Positions 30,565-39,632 of a stretch of DNA of 64,000 nt are shown here, in pieces. The DNA is from Paraburkholderia tropica (GTDB taxonomy: Bacteria; Pseudomonadota; Gammaproteobacteria; Burkholderiales; Burkholderiaceae). The notes under the pieces were generated by a model. The model saw nothing but the letters and a program-made list of their open reading frames with translations. It did not search any database and was not told where the DNA came from. A program made the translations under genes and the position numbers. Numbering within the stretch: position 1 is the first letter of the stretch; each line of letters starts with the position of its first letter. The DNA is taken from assembly GCF_900109265.1 (NCBI RefSeq), contig NZ_FNZM01000005.1, positions 248,001 through 312,000 of the forward strand, read 5' to 3'.

Positions 30565-30591
30565 CGCGTTGCTCAAAAACTGAACAACGCG
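30565..30591. promoter_or_regulatory. Inverted repeat, possible upstream activator site
   Basis: CGCGTTG and CAACGCG face each other across 13 bases, about 190 bases upstream of the sigma-54 promoter. This is a normal distance for an enhancer bound by an RpoN-dependent activator. It also lies about 120 bases ahead of the small zinc-ribbon gene on the other strand. Confidence 0.4.
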
Positions 30592-30712
30592 CGGGAAAAC
30601 GAGCGAGGGTGAAGAAAACGCGAGGAAAGGATGGCGGAAAGCGCGACGAATTGCGGCGCGCGGGGCCCGCATGCTGTAGGCTTTGCAGCCGTAACAGCAA
30701 GGAGAATCTGCA

Positions 30713-30913
30713 ATGTCTGAAACTGAATCGTTCGTCTGCCGCAATCAGTCCTGCGGCACGCCCTGGGAACAAAGCGAAGTGGTCATCAAGAACGAGGGCC
30801 AGGGTCCGTTGTTCCGTTGCCCGCTGTGCGGCGCCCGCAACTATCTGGAGCAATTCGAGGACGACGAAGGCAACGTCGTCTACGAACAGGTCGACGGCAA
30901 GCCGTTCCTGTGA
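30713..30913 (+). CDS. Small zinc-ribbon protein
   Basis: A 66-residue protein with two Cys pairs, VCRNQSCG and RCPLCGARN, that should form one zinc ribbon. An acidic tail EDDEGNVVYEQVDG follows. AAGGAG stands nine bases before the ATG. Function unknown; such proteins may bind nucleic acid or a partner protein. It is divergent from the aldehyde dehydrogenase operon. Confidence 0.82.
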   Translation: MSETESFVCRNQSCGTPWEQSEVVIKNEGQGPLFRCPLCGARNYLEQFEDDEGNVVYEQVDGKPFL

Positions 30914-30944
30914 GCCTGTGAGCGGACGCGCGCCTCAGAAGTCC

Positions 30945-31262
30945 CTAGAGAATTTCCGAGGCCAGCGAAATGCCGAAAATGATGCCGCCGACGAGACCCA
31001 GCGCGCGGCCCACGAGCAACAGGTTCAGATCTTCGTCGAGCAGGCCCGGATCGCGCCTTTCTCGCAGCAGCGTGCGATGCAGAATCGGGCGCGGGAACAG
31101 CAGGAGGGCGGAGAGGGCGGCGGGCACGGCAAGCCGTACGGCCGCGCCATAGCCCCGGTCCGACGGAAAGTCGAGCCAGACCATCAGCACGACGAGCGCG
31201 GCGGTGAGAATGCCGCCGATGACCGCGCCGGCGACGAGTTTGTCGGTTGGATGCCCGTGCAT
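30945..31262 (-). CDS. Small multi-span membrane protein
   Basis: A 105-residue hydrophobic protein with about three membrane spans: AGAVIGGILTAALVVLMVWL, AVRLAVPAALSALLLF and VGRALGLVGGIIFGISLA. The start is ATG 31262 with AGGTG seven bases upstream; a GTG nine bases earlier is possible. It overlaps no other gene and ends 31 bases from the convergent zinc-ribbon gene. No family recognised. Confidence 0.72.
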   Translation of the reverse strand: MHGHPTDKLVAGAVIGGILTAALVVLMVWLDFPSDRGYGAAVRLAVPAALSALLLFPRPILHRTLLRERRDPGLLDEDLNLLLVGRALGLVGGIIFGISLASEIL

Positions 31263-31503
31263 GGCAATCACCTCTGGAGTGTTTTTCGATCACTCCATGA
31301 TCTGATGCAGGTCAGAAAAACCCTATCGGATCAGTCTTAAAACGCGCGCGGCACGGCGCGTCGGGCCTGAGCATCGCGCGTGCCCGTCGATGCGTTCTGG
31401 CTGGATTTTCGCCCTATCCAATCGGGTAGGCTGGCGTCGCGCCCCGGTCGTCCTACAGTTACGTCATACGATAAGAAACACTGTCGGAAACGGGGAGTTC
31501 GCC

Positions 31504-31785
31504 ATGACATTCGTTGAACAGGAAATCGCGCATATCGCGCGCGTGATGCCGGCGTCGCTATCGAGCGACTTCGAAGAGCCGATCATGGACGCCGACTACT
31601 GGCGCAAACGGCTGCACGCCTTGCTCAAGCAAAACCATTTGTCTCACGTTCAGCTCGCTACGGTCGACACGCTGCTGCGTCAGCTCGACGGTTTCGAGTC
31701 GCTCGGCCGCTGGCTGCCCCAGCCGCCGCGCGCGGTGCGTTTTTCGATGAAAGTGAGAGACCGCAGCGCCGACGTGCTGGTTTGA
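31504..31785 (+). CDS. Small conserved protein, paralogue of 15227-15439
   Basis: A 93-residue protein. MTFVEQEIAHIARVMPASL, then PIMDADYWRKRLHALLKQNHLSHVQLATVDTLLRQLDGF matches its paralogue over nearly its full length; the last 25 residues (WLPQPPRAVRFSMKVRDRSADVLV) are extra. Start at ATG 31504, the first residue that aligns with the paralogue. It is the last native gene on the left side of the foreign stretch, and its terminator is one of the two identical copies bordering it. Confidence 0.75.
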   Translation: MTFVEQEIAHIARVMPASLSSDFEEPIMDADYWRKRLHALLKQNHLSHVQLATVDTLLRQLDGFESLGRWLPQPPRAVRFSMKVRDRSADVLV

Positions 31786-31848
31786 GCGGCGAAAGCGCAG
31801 CGCCACCGCTGCGCAGACAAGCGCGCGCAGGAAAAACGGCGGGAGAAA

Positions 31849-31884
31849 TGCAAAAAGCCCGGTCAGAAGACCGGGCTTTTTGCA
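31849..31884. terminator. Bidirectional terminator, left copy of a 31-bp repeat
   Basis: GCCCGGTC and GACCGGGC pair around AGAA, extended by A5/T5 runs. Bases 31850-31880 are identical to 34125-34155. The two copies border the AT-rich type VI cassette. Confidence 0.9.
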
Positions 31885-31885
31885 T

Positions 31886-32020
31886 GACATTTATCGCACG
31901 AGGGACGCGGCGCGGGCCGACGTGTTCGATTACATCGAGCGCTTCTACAACCCGCATCGCCGACATTCAACACTGGACTTCCTTAGCCCGGTTCAGTTCG
32001 AGCTACGCATGACGGGCTAA
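31886..32020 (+). mobile_element. 3' remnant of an IS3-family transposase
   Basis: The last 44 codons of an IS3-type OrfB are intact: RDAARADVFDYIERFYN, then PHRRHSTLDFLSPVQFE and a TAA stop. This is the conserved C-terminal end of the DDE transposase. The upstream part of the gene is missing; the frame runs straight into the terminator copy at 31850. TGTCCGGGAAAGCGGGGG at 32028-32045 may be the inverted-repeat end of the old element. No second end was found, so the element is dead. Confidence 0.8.
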
Positions 32021-32207
32021 TTTACCTGTCCGGGAAAGCGGGGGAAAGCCAATCCGCGTATTCCTGAGGTAAGCCGGGACGAATGGACAGACGCCATCTG
32101 TCGCCCGGTTTAAATTTTTCGAATCGCAAAGGTAGTGACATGACGCGCGCGCTCAAACGTGAGCCGCGCCATTTGTCAACTTATCCGATTCAAAATACGG
32201 GGTGATC

Positions 32208-32226
32208 TACATCAAATTTTGATGTA
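32208..32226. promoter_or_regulatory. 19-bp palindrome upstream of hcp
   Basis: TACATCAAA and TTTGATGTA are exact complements with one base between. The site lies about 150 bases before the hcp start in a very AT-rich stretch (32130-32300) unlike the surrounding genome. It is a candidate operator. Confidence 0.45.
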
Positions 32227-32254
32227 TTGATTATTCGATTTTTTAAAAATTAAT

Positions 32255-32278
32255 GAAAATCAGATTGTTCTGATTTTC
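32255..32278. promoter_or_regulatory. Second inverted repeat upstream of hcp
   Basis: GAAAATCAGA and TCTGATTTTC pair perfectly over 10 bp around TTGT. It may be an operator, or a hairpin in the hcp leader or at the end of the old transposon transcript; it lacks a clean T-run. The rest of 32046-32374 holds no gene. Confidence 0.4.
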
Positions 32279-32374
32279 ACCGTTCAATATTTCAGATCAC
32301 TATGGTTGTGCAATAGGGCCTGCATCAATCATGCGGTTGCGGCAACATTTTTACGTAACGAACCAGGAGGCGAA

Positions 32375-32848
32375 ATGGCCGATATTTTTCTGAAAATAAA
32401 TGGTATTTCAGGTGAGGCGAAAGATGCAGTCCATCAAGATGAGATCGAAATTTCTAGCTGGCAATGGGAAATGGCTCAGCAATCATCAATGATGTTAGGG
32501 TCTGGCGGCGGTGCAGGTAAGGCAACAATTAAGGATTTGAAATTTATTCATCAAATTGATCGCTCCAGTCCTAATCTCATGCGTTATTGTTTGACGGGTC
32601 GCCACATACCAGAAGCAATCCTGTCAGTGCGCAAGGCGGGTGGTGTGCCACTTGATTTCTTAAAAATAATTATGGGAGACGTGATAATAACCTCTGTTAA
32701 GCCGATTGTACATGATGAGAGTTACTATGAGCACGTTGCGCTTTCATTTTCTCGGGTAAAGCAAGAATATATATTGCAAAGCGATATCGGTGCAAGTGCA
32801 GGTACTGTCACCGCGAGCTTTGATATCAAGGAAAATTTGGATCGTTGA
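32375..32848 (+). CDS. hcp: Type VI secretion tube protein Hcp
   Basis: A 157-residue Hcp1/TssD protein. MADIFLKINGISGEAKDAVHQDEIEISSWQWEM is the standard N-terminus, followed by KATIKDLKFIHQIDRSSPNLMRYCLTGRHIPEAILSVRKAGG and IMGDVIITSVKPIVHDESYYEHVALSFSRVKQEY. Hcp hexamers stack into the tube that carries effectors out of the cell, and small effectors can ride inside the ring. A perfect AGGAGG precedes ATG 32375. No other type VI genes are present, so this is an orphan hcp depending on a secretion machine elsewhere. The next genes are a lysozyme and its likely inhibitor. The AT-rich codons contrast with the neighbours and point to horizontal transfer. Confidence 0.95.
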   Translation: MADIFLKINGISGEAKDAVHQDEIEISSWQWEMAQQSSMMLGSGGGAGKATIKDLKFIHQIDRSSPNLMRYCLTGRHIPEAILSVRKAGGVPLDFLKIIMGDVIITSVKPIVHDESYYEHVALSFSRVKQEYILQSDIGASAGTVTASFDIKENLDR

Positions 32849-32883
32849 CGTTTAATTACTAGACACTCAACAATGGAGGGCAC

Positions 32884-33437
32884 ATGGCGGACTTATCCAC
32901 CAAATCCACTATTTCAATCTACGCAGGCAGGATAAGCAAGCCGTGGAAGGCATCGAAGGAAGGCTTGTCATTTATAAGTGTGTGGGAGTCTGGGTTGTTG
33001 AACGGTGTAAATTTTCAAGGGCATCAAGTTATTGATGGATTTATTTGAAGGCATACCGTGACAATGTTGGAATTCCTACAGTCGCGAGCGGCCATCGTAT
33101 CTTGCCTGCCGATCATATAGCATTGGGGCAAACTATTTCGCTAGAACGCGCCAGAGAATTCAAGAGGCGCGATCTTGAAAGAATGGAGCAGCGTTTAAAC
33201 GGAGATGTAAACGTAGAGTTATATCAATTTGAATATGATGCGCTTGTAAGCATTGTTTTCAATTGTGGCCCCAATGGCGGTGCGGATGATATTATCGACA
33301 AAGTTAACGGTGGCCGCTACGGAGAAATGTTTGATTATATATTGGAATATCGAATCGGAAAGAACAAAAAATTAAGGACGAGGCGCTATGCCGAGGCGCG
33401 TCTCTTTGCTTCGGGAGTTTATGATGCGGAGCACTAA
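32884..33437 (+). pseudogene. Phage-type (GH24-like) lysozyme, likely type VI effector, with a frameshift
   Basis: The gene begins at ATG 32884, 35 bases after hcp, with MADLSTKSTISIYAGRISK and WESGLLNGVNFQGHQVIDGFI. A TGA at 33046-33048 stops this frame, while the next frame continues the same protein from TTG 33045 with LKAYRDNVGIPTVASGH. It goes on with TISLERAREFKRRDLERMEQRL, QFEYDALVSIVFNCGPNG and RRYAEARLFASGVYDAEH. One more T in ATTTATTTGAAG would make it whole (about 185 residues). YRDNVGIPT carries the Asp and Thr spaced as in the T4 lysozyme triad; the Glu position reads Asp (IDGF), with another Glu in WESG. It would cut peptidoglycan in rival cells. It may be inactive as read. Confidence 0.8.
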
Positions 33438-33927
33438 GACGCTATGTTTTATCGCAATGTTGCTGATGCTGGGTTCGTTCACGCCATCGCGCGTAAATGC
33501 GCAATCCATATATTCGGAGCGATTTGACTATAAGCTGTATCGATCCTCGGCGGCTTATTTTCTGGGGAAGTCAACGGCGTGGATTGATGAATTATGCAAA
33601 GCGCAGCATAATGCCTCACAGGAGGATATGGATCAGTGTGCCCATCGTGAATTTGAAGATGCCGATGATAAATTAAATAAGGAATTGCGATTATTTTCTG
33701 AAAAAGCAGCGAGAAATGATAAATCTTTGAAGGCTGATAATTATCCATTGGCATGGCCCTATTTCAAAAATAGCCAAGATGCATGGGTGCAGTATCGAGA
33801 CAACTACTGCTATGGCGAGACGTATGGACTGGGGCAGGCATCCATGCGTTACATCGTTTTTTGGGGATGCATGGAGCGGATAACAAAGAGCCGATTGCAG
33901 GAACTGAAAGCCCCAGATGCGGGTTAG
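33421..33927 (+). CDS. Secreted LprI/DUF1311-like lysozyme inhibitor, likely immunity protein
   Basis: A 168-residue protein that overlaps the end of the lysozyme gene by 17 bases. A signal peptide (TLCFIAMLLMLGSFTPSRVNAQ) sends it to the periplasm. The mature part has the LprI-N/DUF1311 pattern: LCKAQHNASQEDMDQCAHREFEDADDKLNKEL, then WVQYRDNYCYGE and YIVFWGCMERITKSRLQEL. Four cysteines in the mature part probably form two disulphides. Members of this family inhibit lysozymes. Its place directly after a lysozyme in an hcp cassette suggests that it protects the producer from its own effector in the periplasm. Codon use is AT-rich like the rest of the cassette. ATG 33421 or 33424 may be the start, after GGGAG. 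Confidence 0.82.
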   Translation: MMRSTKTLCFIAMLLMLGSFTPSRVNAQSIYSERFDYKLYRSSAAYFLGKSTAWIDELCKAQHNASQEDMDQCAHREFEDADDKLNKELRLFSEKAARNDKSLKADNYPLAWPYFKNSQDAWVQYRDNYCYGETYGLGQASMRYIVFWGCMERITKSRLQELKAPDAG

Positions 33928-34124
33928 GCATGTTTTCATAGGCCCACGCTTCGCGTGCCCTGCTGTTGTGAGGGGGGGGGCGTGCGGGAGGAGCGGCAAG
34001 ATCGCTTTGAGGTGGCGAAGATTGCGATTCGCGTGGATGCACTTCGCGCACTGAATAAGCTGCGACATTGCAGGACGAATGTTGCTCGAATTTGCCTACA
34101 TAGTGCCTACGTGGAACCTGGAAA

Positions 34125-34155
34125 GCAAAAAGCCCGGTCAGAAGACCGGGCTTTT
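34125..34155. terminator. Bidirectional terminator of tRNA-Lys, right copy of the 31-bp repeat
   Basis: The sequence is identical to 31850-31880. It lies 13 bases beyond the CCA end of tRNA-Lys and serves as its terminator. The preceding gap 33928-34124 holds a run of nine G near 33973 and a repeated TGCCTAC (about 34094 and 34105), but no gene. Confidence 0.9.
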
Positions 34156-34168
34156 CACATAAATTGGC

Positions 34169-34244
34169 TGGTGGGGCGTGAGTGACTCGAACACTCGACC
34201 TACGGATTAAGAGTCCGCTGCTCTACCAACTGAGCTAACGCCCC
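34169..34244 (-). tRNA. tRNA-Lys (anticodon CTT)
   Basis: A complete 76-base cloverleaf on the minus strand. The acceptor GGGGCGT pairs with ACGCCCC, and the D arm is GCTC-N-GAGC. The anticodon loop CTCTTAA carries anticodon CTT (reads AAG), the T arm is GAGTG-TTCGAGT-CACTC, and the 3' end is A-CCA encoded in the DNA. Its 3' end faces the foreign type VI cassette. Confidence 0.97.
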
Positions 34245-34551
34245 CAACAGAAGAAAGATTATGCCCTGCCTTTTGAGTCTTGGCAAGTCCTTTTCGCAAA
34301 TTTCCTAAAAAAGTTGCTGGCGGCCTGGAACGGCAAGCTGGCGCGTCGCGGCAGCACGGTCGCCTTATCTTCAATATCAACAGGACGCGGTACCACCCGG
34401 TATCATGTGGCCACGCTGGCGGGTCCGCGCTTCGGATCGCTTCCGATCGTTTCGGGCCGCGAGCCGGCGTGCCGCGCGCTACCCGCCGGGTCCGTCGCCA
34501 CGAGGACATCCGCCACGCGGCACGCACTCCATAAAAGGCACAAGAGAGACG

Positions 34552-34956
34552 ATGGACGACAAGGCAATCGACGCGCTGCTCGAGCGCGTGCTGGCGCCGT
34601 GGGTGAAGGCGCTCGGGTTGAAGCCGCTCGACGTGACGGAAGACAGCGCCACGCTGCGGCTGCCGTTTTCCGGCGAGCTGCGCCACGCGGGCGGCGTGAT
34701 CTGCGGCCAGGTGTTCATGGCGGCCGCCGACACGGCGATGATCGTGGCGATCTCGGCGGCGCTCGGCGAATTCAAACCGATGACCACGGTCGCACTCAAC
34801 ACCAACTTCATGCGCGCGGTGCGCAAGGGCGACGTGAAGATCACGGCGCGCGTGCTGCGCATGGGCCGCAATCTGGTGTTCGGCGAAATAGAACTCTATG
34901 ACGAAGACGGCCGGATGGCCGTTCACGCGACCTCGACTTACGCGCTACTCGACTAA
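34552..34956 (+). CDS. PaaI-type hotdog thioesterase
   Basis: A 134-residue hotdog-fold protein. The family core is visible: LRLPFSGELRHAGGVICGQVFMAAADTAMIVAISAAL, with the Asp of the general thioesterase site. TVALNTNFMRAVRKGDVKITARVLRMGRNLVFGEIELYDEDGRMAVHATSTYALL follows. Such enzymes hydrolyse acyl- or aryl-CoA esters. The substrate is not clear. The start is ATG 34552 with AGAGAGACG before it. A patatin-like lipase follows after 38 bases on the same strand, suggesting a lipid-related operon. Confidence 0.9.
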   Translation: MDDKAIDALLERVLAPWVKALGLKPLDVTEDSATLRLPFSGELRHAGGVICGQVFMAAADTAMIVAISAALGEFKPMTTVALNTNFMRAVRKGDVKITARVLRMGRNLVFGEIELYDEDGRMAVHATSTYALLD

Positions 34957-34994
34957 GCTGTCGCATTCAGGACGAATCGAAGGAAAGAGGGCGC

Positions 34995-35888
34995 ATGTTC
35001 GATCAGGTTGTCTTTGCCGGCGGCGGCAACCGCTGCTGGTGGCAGGCGGGTTTCTGGGACGTCGTTCAGCCGAAGCTGGATCTGCGCCCGCGCGTCATCA
35101 CGGGCATTTCGGCGGGCGCGGCTACCGCGTGCATGATCTACACGCGCGATTCGCAGTGGGTCATGCGCTATTACGAGGAAGCGCTCAAGCACAACAAGCG
35201 CAACGCGTACTGGGGCAACCTGCTGCGCGGCGAGTCGGTGTTTCCGCACTACCGCATCTACCGTCAGGCGCTGCTCGACATCTACGGGCCGCGTTTCGAA
35301 AAGCTGCAGGACGCGCCCGAGATCCGCATCGGCGTGTCGCATCTGCCGCGCTGGCTCGGCGCGCGCAGCGCGGTGGCGGCAGGGCTCATCGCGTACAACA
35401 TCGAAAAGCACATCCGCAAGACGCTGCATCCCATGCTTGGGCGCAAGCTCGGTTTTCATCCGGAATTCGTGACGGCGCAGGCTTGCCAGAGCGTCGACGA
35501 TCTCGCCGACCTCGTGCTGCAATCGTCGTGCACGCCGCCTTTTACGCCGGTGCTGCGCCGTAACGGGCGCGCCGTGCTCGACGGCGGCATGGTCGACAAC
35601 GTGCCCGTCGGCGCGCTCGACGACACGCCCGGGCGCGTGCTGGTGATGGTCACGCGGCTGTATCCGCGTCCGCAGATGTTCGTGGTGAAGCACCGCACGG
35701 GCGGCGACGGCGGCCAGCCCGGCGAGCAACTGCGCCTCTATGTGCAGCCGACCGCGAAGGTGCCGATTTCGAGCTGGGACTACACGAGCCCGCAGCAGAT
35801 GCAGCACGCCTGGAACCTCGGCGCCGAAGACGGCGAGCGTTTTCTCGCGCGTCTGCCGGAGATGTTCGAGGCGGCCTCGCACGTCTGA
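34995..35888 (+). CDS. Patatin-like phospholipase
   Basis: A 297-residue lipid acyl hydrolase. It shows the oxyanion-hole loop FAGGGNRCWWQAGF, the nucleophile elbow GISAGAA (GxSxG) and the catalytic-dyad motif LDGGMVDNVP (DG(G/A)). There is no signal peptide, so it acts in the cytoplasm or is exported by another route. It is 38 bases after the thioesterase gene and probably cotranscribed. Members cleave phospholipids or other acyl esters; some are toxins, but nothing in the context indicates that here. A bidirectional terminator follows. Confidence 0.92.
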   Translation: MFDQVVFAGGGNRCWWQAGFWDVVQPKLDLRPRVITGISAGAATACMIYTRDSQWVMRYYEEALKHNKRNAYWGNLLRGESVFPHYRIYRQALLDIYGPRFEKLQDAPEIRIGVSHLPRWLGARSAVAAGLIAYNIEKHIRKTLHPMLGRKLGFHPEFVTAQACQSVDDLADLVLQSSCTPPFTPVLRRNGRAVLDGGMVDNVPVGALDDTPGRVLVMVTRLYPRPQMFVVKHRTGGDGGQPGEQLRLYVQPTAKVPISSWDYTSPQQMQHAWNLGAEDGERFLARLPEMFEAASHV

Positions 35889-35917
35889 GCCGCATCGCGC
35901 GGCGCGCGCATCGACGC

Positions 35918-35946
35918 AAAAAAGGCGGCCTGATGGCCGCCTTTTT
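35918..35946. terminator. Bidirectional terminator between convergent genes
   Basis: GGCGGCC and GGCCGCC pair around TGAT, with A6 before and T5 after. It serves the phospholipase gene and the convergent dehydrogenase gene. Confidence 0.9.
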
Positions 35947-35972
35947 GTTGGCTACGCGCGCAGCTTGCCGCC

Positions 35973-36986
35973 TTACTTGCGGCGACCGCCTTGCAGCGCT
36001 TCCGGATTCGCGACGTGCGAGAGATCGCCCGCATCGAACGACAGGATGTTGCGGAAGGCCGCGCCGAAATACAGCTCGTAGCTTTCGCGCTCCACATAGC
36101 CGATGTGCGGCGTGCAAATCACGTTTTCCATACGCAGCAGGCTGTAGCCCTGCAGGATCGGCTCGCTCTCGAACACGTCGATCGCGACCATGCCCGGCCG
36201 GTTGTGCGCGAGCGCGCCGAGCAGCGCGTTCTCTTCGAGCAGTTCGGCGCGGCTCGTGTTGACGAGCAGCGACGTCGGCTTCATGCGCAACAGGTCTTCC
36301 TGCTTGACGATGCCGCGCGTGTCGTCGTGCAGACGCAGGTGCAGCGAGAGGATGTCGCTTTCCTCGAACAGCGCCTCGCGGCTGGCGGCGGCTTCGTAGC
36401 CGTCGGCGCGCGCGGCTTCGAGCGAATGCTCGCGGCCCCAGATGATCACGCGCATGCCGAACGCCTTGCCGTAACCGGCGACCAGGCGGCCGATCTTGCC
36501 GTAGCCCCAGATGCCGAGCGTCTGGCCGCGCAGCACCTGGCCGAGACCGAAGTTCGGCGGCATCGCCGAGGTCTTCAGGCCCGACTGCTGCCACGCGCCC
36601 TGCTTGAGGTTGGCGACATACTGCGGAATGCGCCGCTGCGCCGCCATGATCAGCGCCCAGGTGAGTTCGGCGGGCGCGACCGGCGAACCGGTGCCTTCGA
36701 GCACGGCGATGCCGCGTTCGGTACAGGCTTCGATATCGATGTGCGGACCGGCCTTGCCCGTCTGGCTGATCATGCGCAGATGCGGGAGTTTGTCGAGCAG
36801 TTGCGAGGAGATGCGCGTACGTTCGCGAATCAGCACGAGTGCTTCGACTTCCGAGAGGCGGCTCGCGAGCTGACCGAGCCCGCGCACGGTGTTGTTGAAG
36901 ACCTTGACCTCGTGATCGGCAAGCAGCTGGAAGCAGTCGAGCTTGCGGACGGCGTCCTGGTAGTCGTCAAGGATGGCAATTTTCAT
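35973..36986 (-). CDS. D-2-hydroxyacid dehydrogenase family protein
   Basis: A 337-residue NAD(P)-dependent dehydrogenase of the SerA/GhrB type. The Rossmann signature is [22 protein letters not shown]. The catalytic Arg lies in [16 protein letters not shown], the Glu in [10 protein letters not shown] and the His in [17 protein letters not shown]. The substrate domain begins [19 protein letters not shown]. Substrates of the family include phosphoglycerate, glyoxylate and hydroxypyruvate; the exact one here is unclear. It is a single gene, divergent from pckG across 420 bases. Confidence 0.93.
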   Translation of the reverse strand: MKIAILDDYQDAVRKLDCFQLLADHEVKVFNNTVRGLGQLASRLSEVEALVLIRERTRISSQLLDKLPHLRMISQTGKAGPHIDIEACTERGIAVLEGTGSPVAPAELTWALIMAAQRRIPQYVANLKQGAWQQSGLKTSAMPPNFGLGQVLRGQTLGIWGYGKIGRLVAGYGKAFGMRVIIWGREHSLEAARADGYEAAASREALFEESDILSLHLRLHDDTRGIVKQEDLLRMKPTSLLVNTSRAELLEENALLGALAHNRPGMVAIDVFESEPILQGYSLLRMENVICTPHIGYVERESYELYFGAAFRNILSFDAGDLSHVANPEALQGGRRK

Positions 36987-37362
36987 GGCGGCAAAAGTGA
37001 TAGGCAGCGCACCGTACGTGGCGCGACTCGATGTTCATCTGGTGGTTATCCCACTATGCAGCGTTTGACAGGCTGGTATGAATACGGGGTCGCCTCACGT
37101 TGCATCGGCCGCAACGAAGAAATAGCGCTCGCGGGTACCGCAATTGCTGTTTCGTTCGATGGCGCTCAATGCGGCTGCACGAGGTTTGAACGAGAATTTT
37201 CCCCCTTTTATCAGCTTGTCGGGTCGCCATGCAAGCCGCTTTACAGACGGTTGCGAACCCCTGCTGATTGGGCCTTGACGACCTGCACAACTGCGCGGAC
37301 CGCAGCCCCGGTTTCGCCGTTGAATCGCTTAAAAAAAGTGCCTCTCGCACGCAGCGTCGAAA

Positions 37363-37392
37363 GGGGCCTGAAACGATTTTTTATCAGCCCCT
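37363..37392 (+). promoter_or_regulatory. Stem-loop in the pckG leader
   Basis: AGGGG plus CTGA pair with TCAG plus CCCCT, with one bulged C, closing an 11-base AT-rich loop. It ends 14 bases before the start codon, just ahead of the ribosome binding site GGAG. It could affect translation or be an mRNA stabiliser. The remainder of the gap 36987-37406 shows nothing else clear. Confidence 0.4.
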
Positions 37393-37406
37393 ATGGAGAC
37401 TTTTCG

Positions 37407-39257
<1,851 letters not shown>

Positions 39258-39324
39258 ACGGCGTTTTTCGATGAATGTGAGCGCTCACTATCGGTGTGAG
39301 CGGGTATGAGCGCTCGAATTGAAC

Positions 39325-39352
39325 AAAAAGATCGCCTGCGGGCGATCTTTTT
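39325..39352 (+). terminator. Terminator of pckG
   Basis: GATCGCC and GGCGATC pair around TGCG, preceded by AAAAA and followed by TTTTTA. TGAGCGCTC occurs twice in the 60 bases just before it. Confidence 0.88.
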
Positions 39353-39454
39353 ATTTGGGGTCGTACTTAGTTCGTGGAAAAAGGCGGGCAAAAATCTGCT
39401 CTAGAACGCGTGTTCTGTTCACGATGATCCGGGCTTTTCGCTGCGATGCAGAAA

Positions 39455-39477
39455 ATTGTTTCGAAGCGGGAAACAAT
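39455..39477. promoter_or_regulatory. Inverted repeat upstream of the LysR gene
   Basis: ATTGTTTC and GAAACAAT face each other across 7 bases, about 155 bases before the LysR start. AGAAC-N4-GTTCT lies at 39403-39416, and TTTCGAAG occurs at 39459-39466 and again at 39518-39525. These are candidate autoregulatory sites in the gap 39353-39632. Confidence 0.4.
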
Positions 39478-39632
39478 AGCGGCTGTGATACTGCGTAAAC
39501 AGTGACAGTAGCGAAAATTTCGAAGAAATTCAGTGCTTCTTAGGCAACTTCTGCACGATTTCTCATGTCGTAGGAGAATTCGTGGTTTCCTCCGTCGGAT
39601 TCCGACGGACAGTAACAGGCAGGAGTTGTCTC

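Noticed and set aside
33965..33985. Run of nine G residues after the immunity gene
   Set aside because: A single homopolymer without repeats or flanking structure; no function can be supported.
35991..37406. In-frame extension of pckG to more than 1080 codons
   Set aside because: The extension runs antisense to the hydroxyacid dehydrogenase, and ATG 37407 with GGAG gives the normal PEPCK length.
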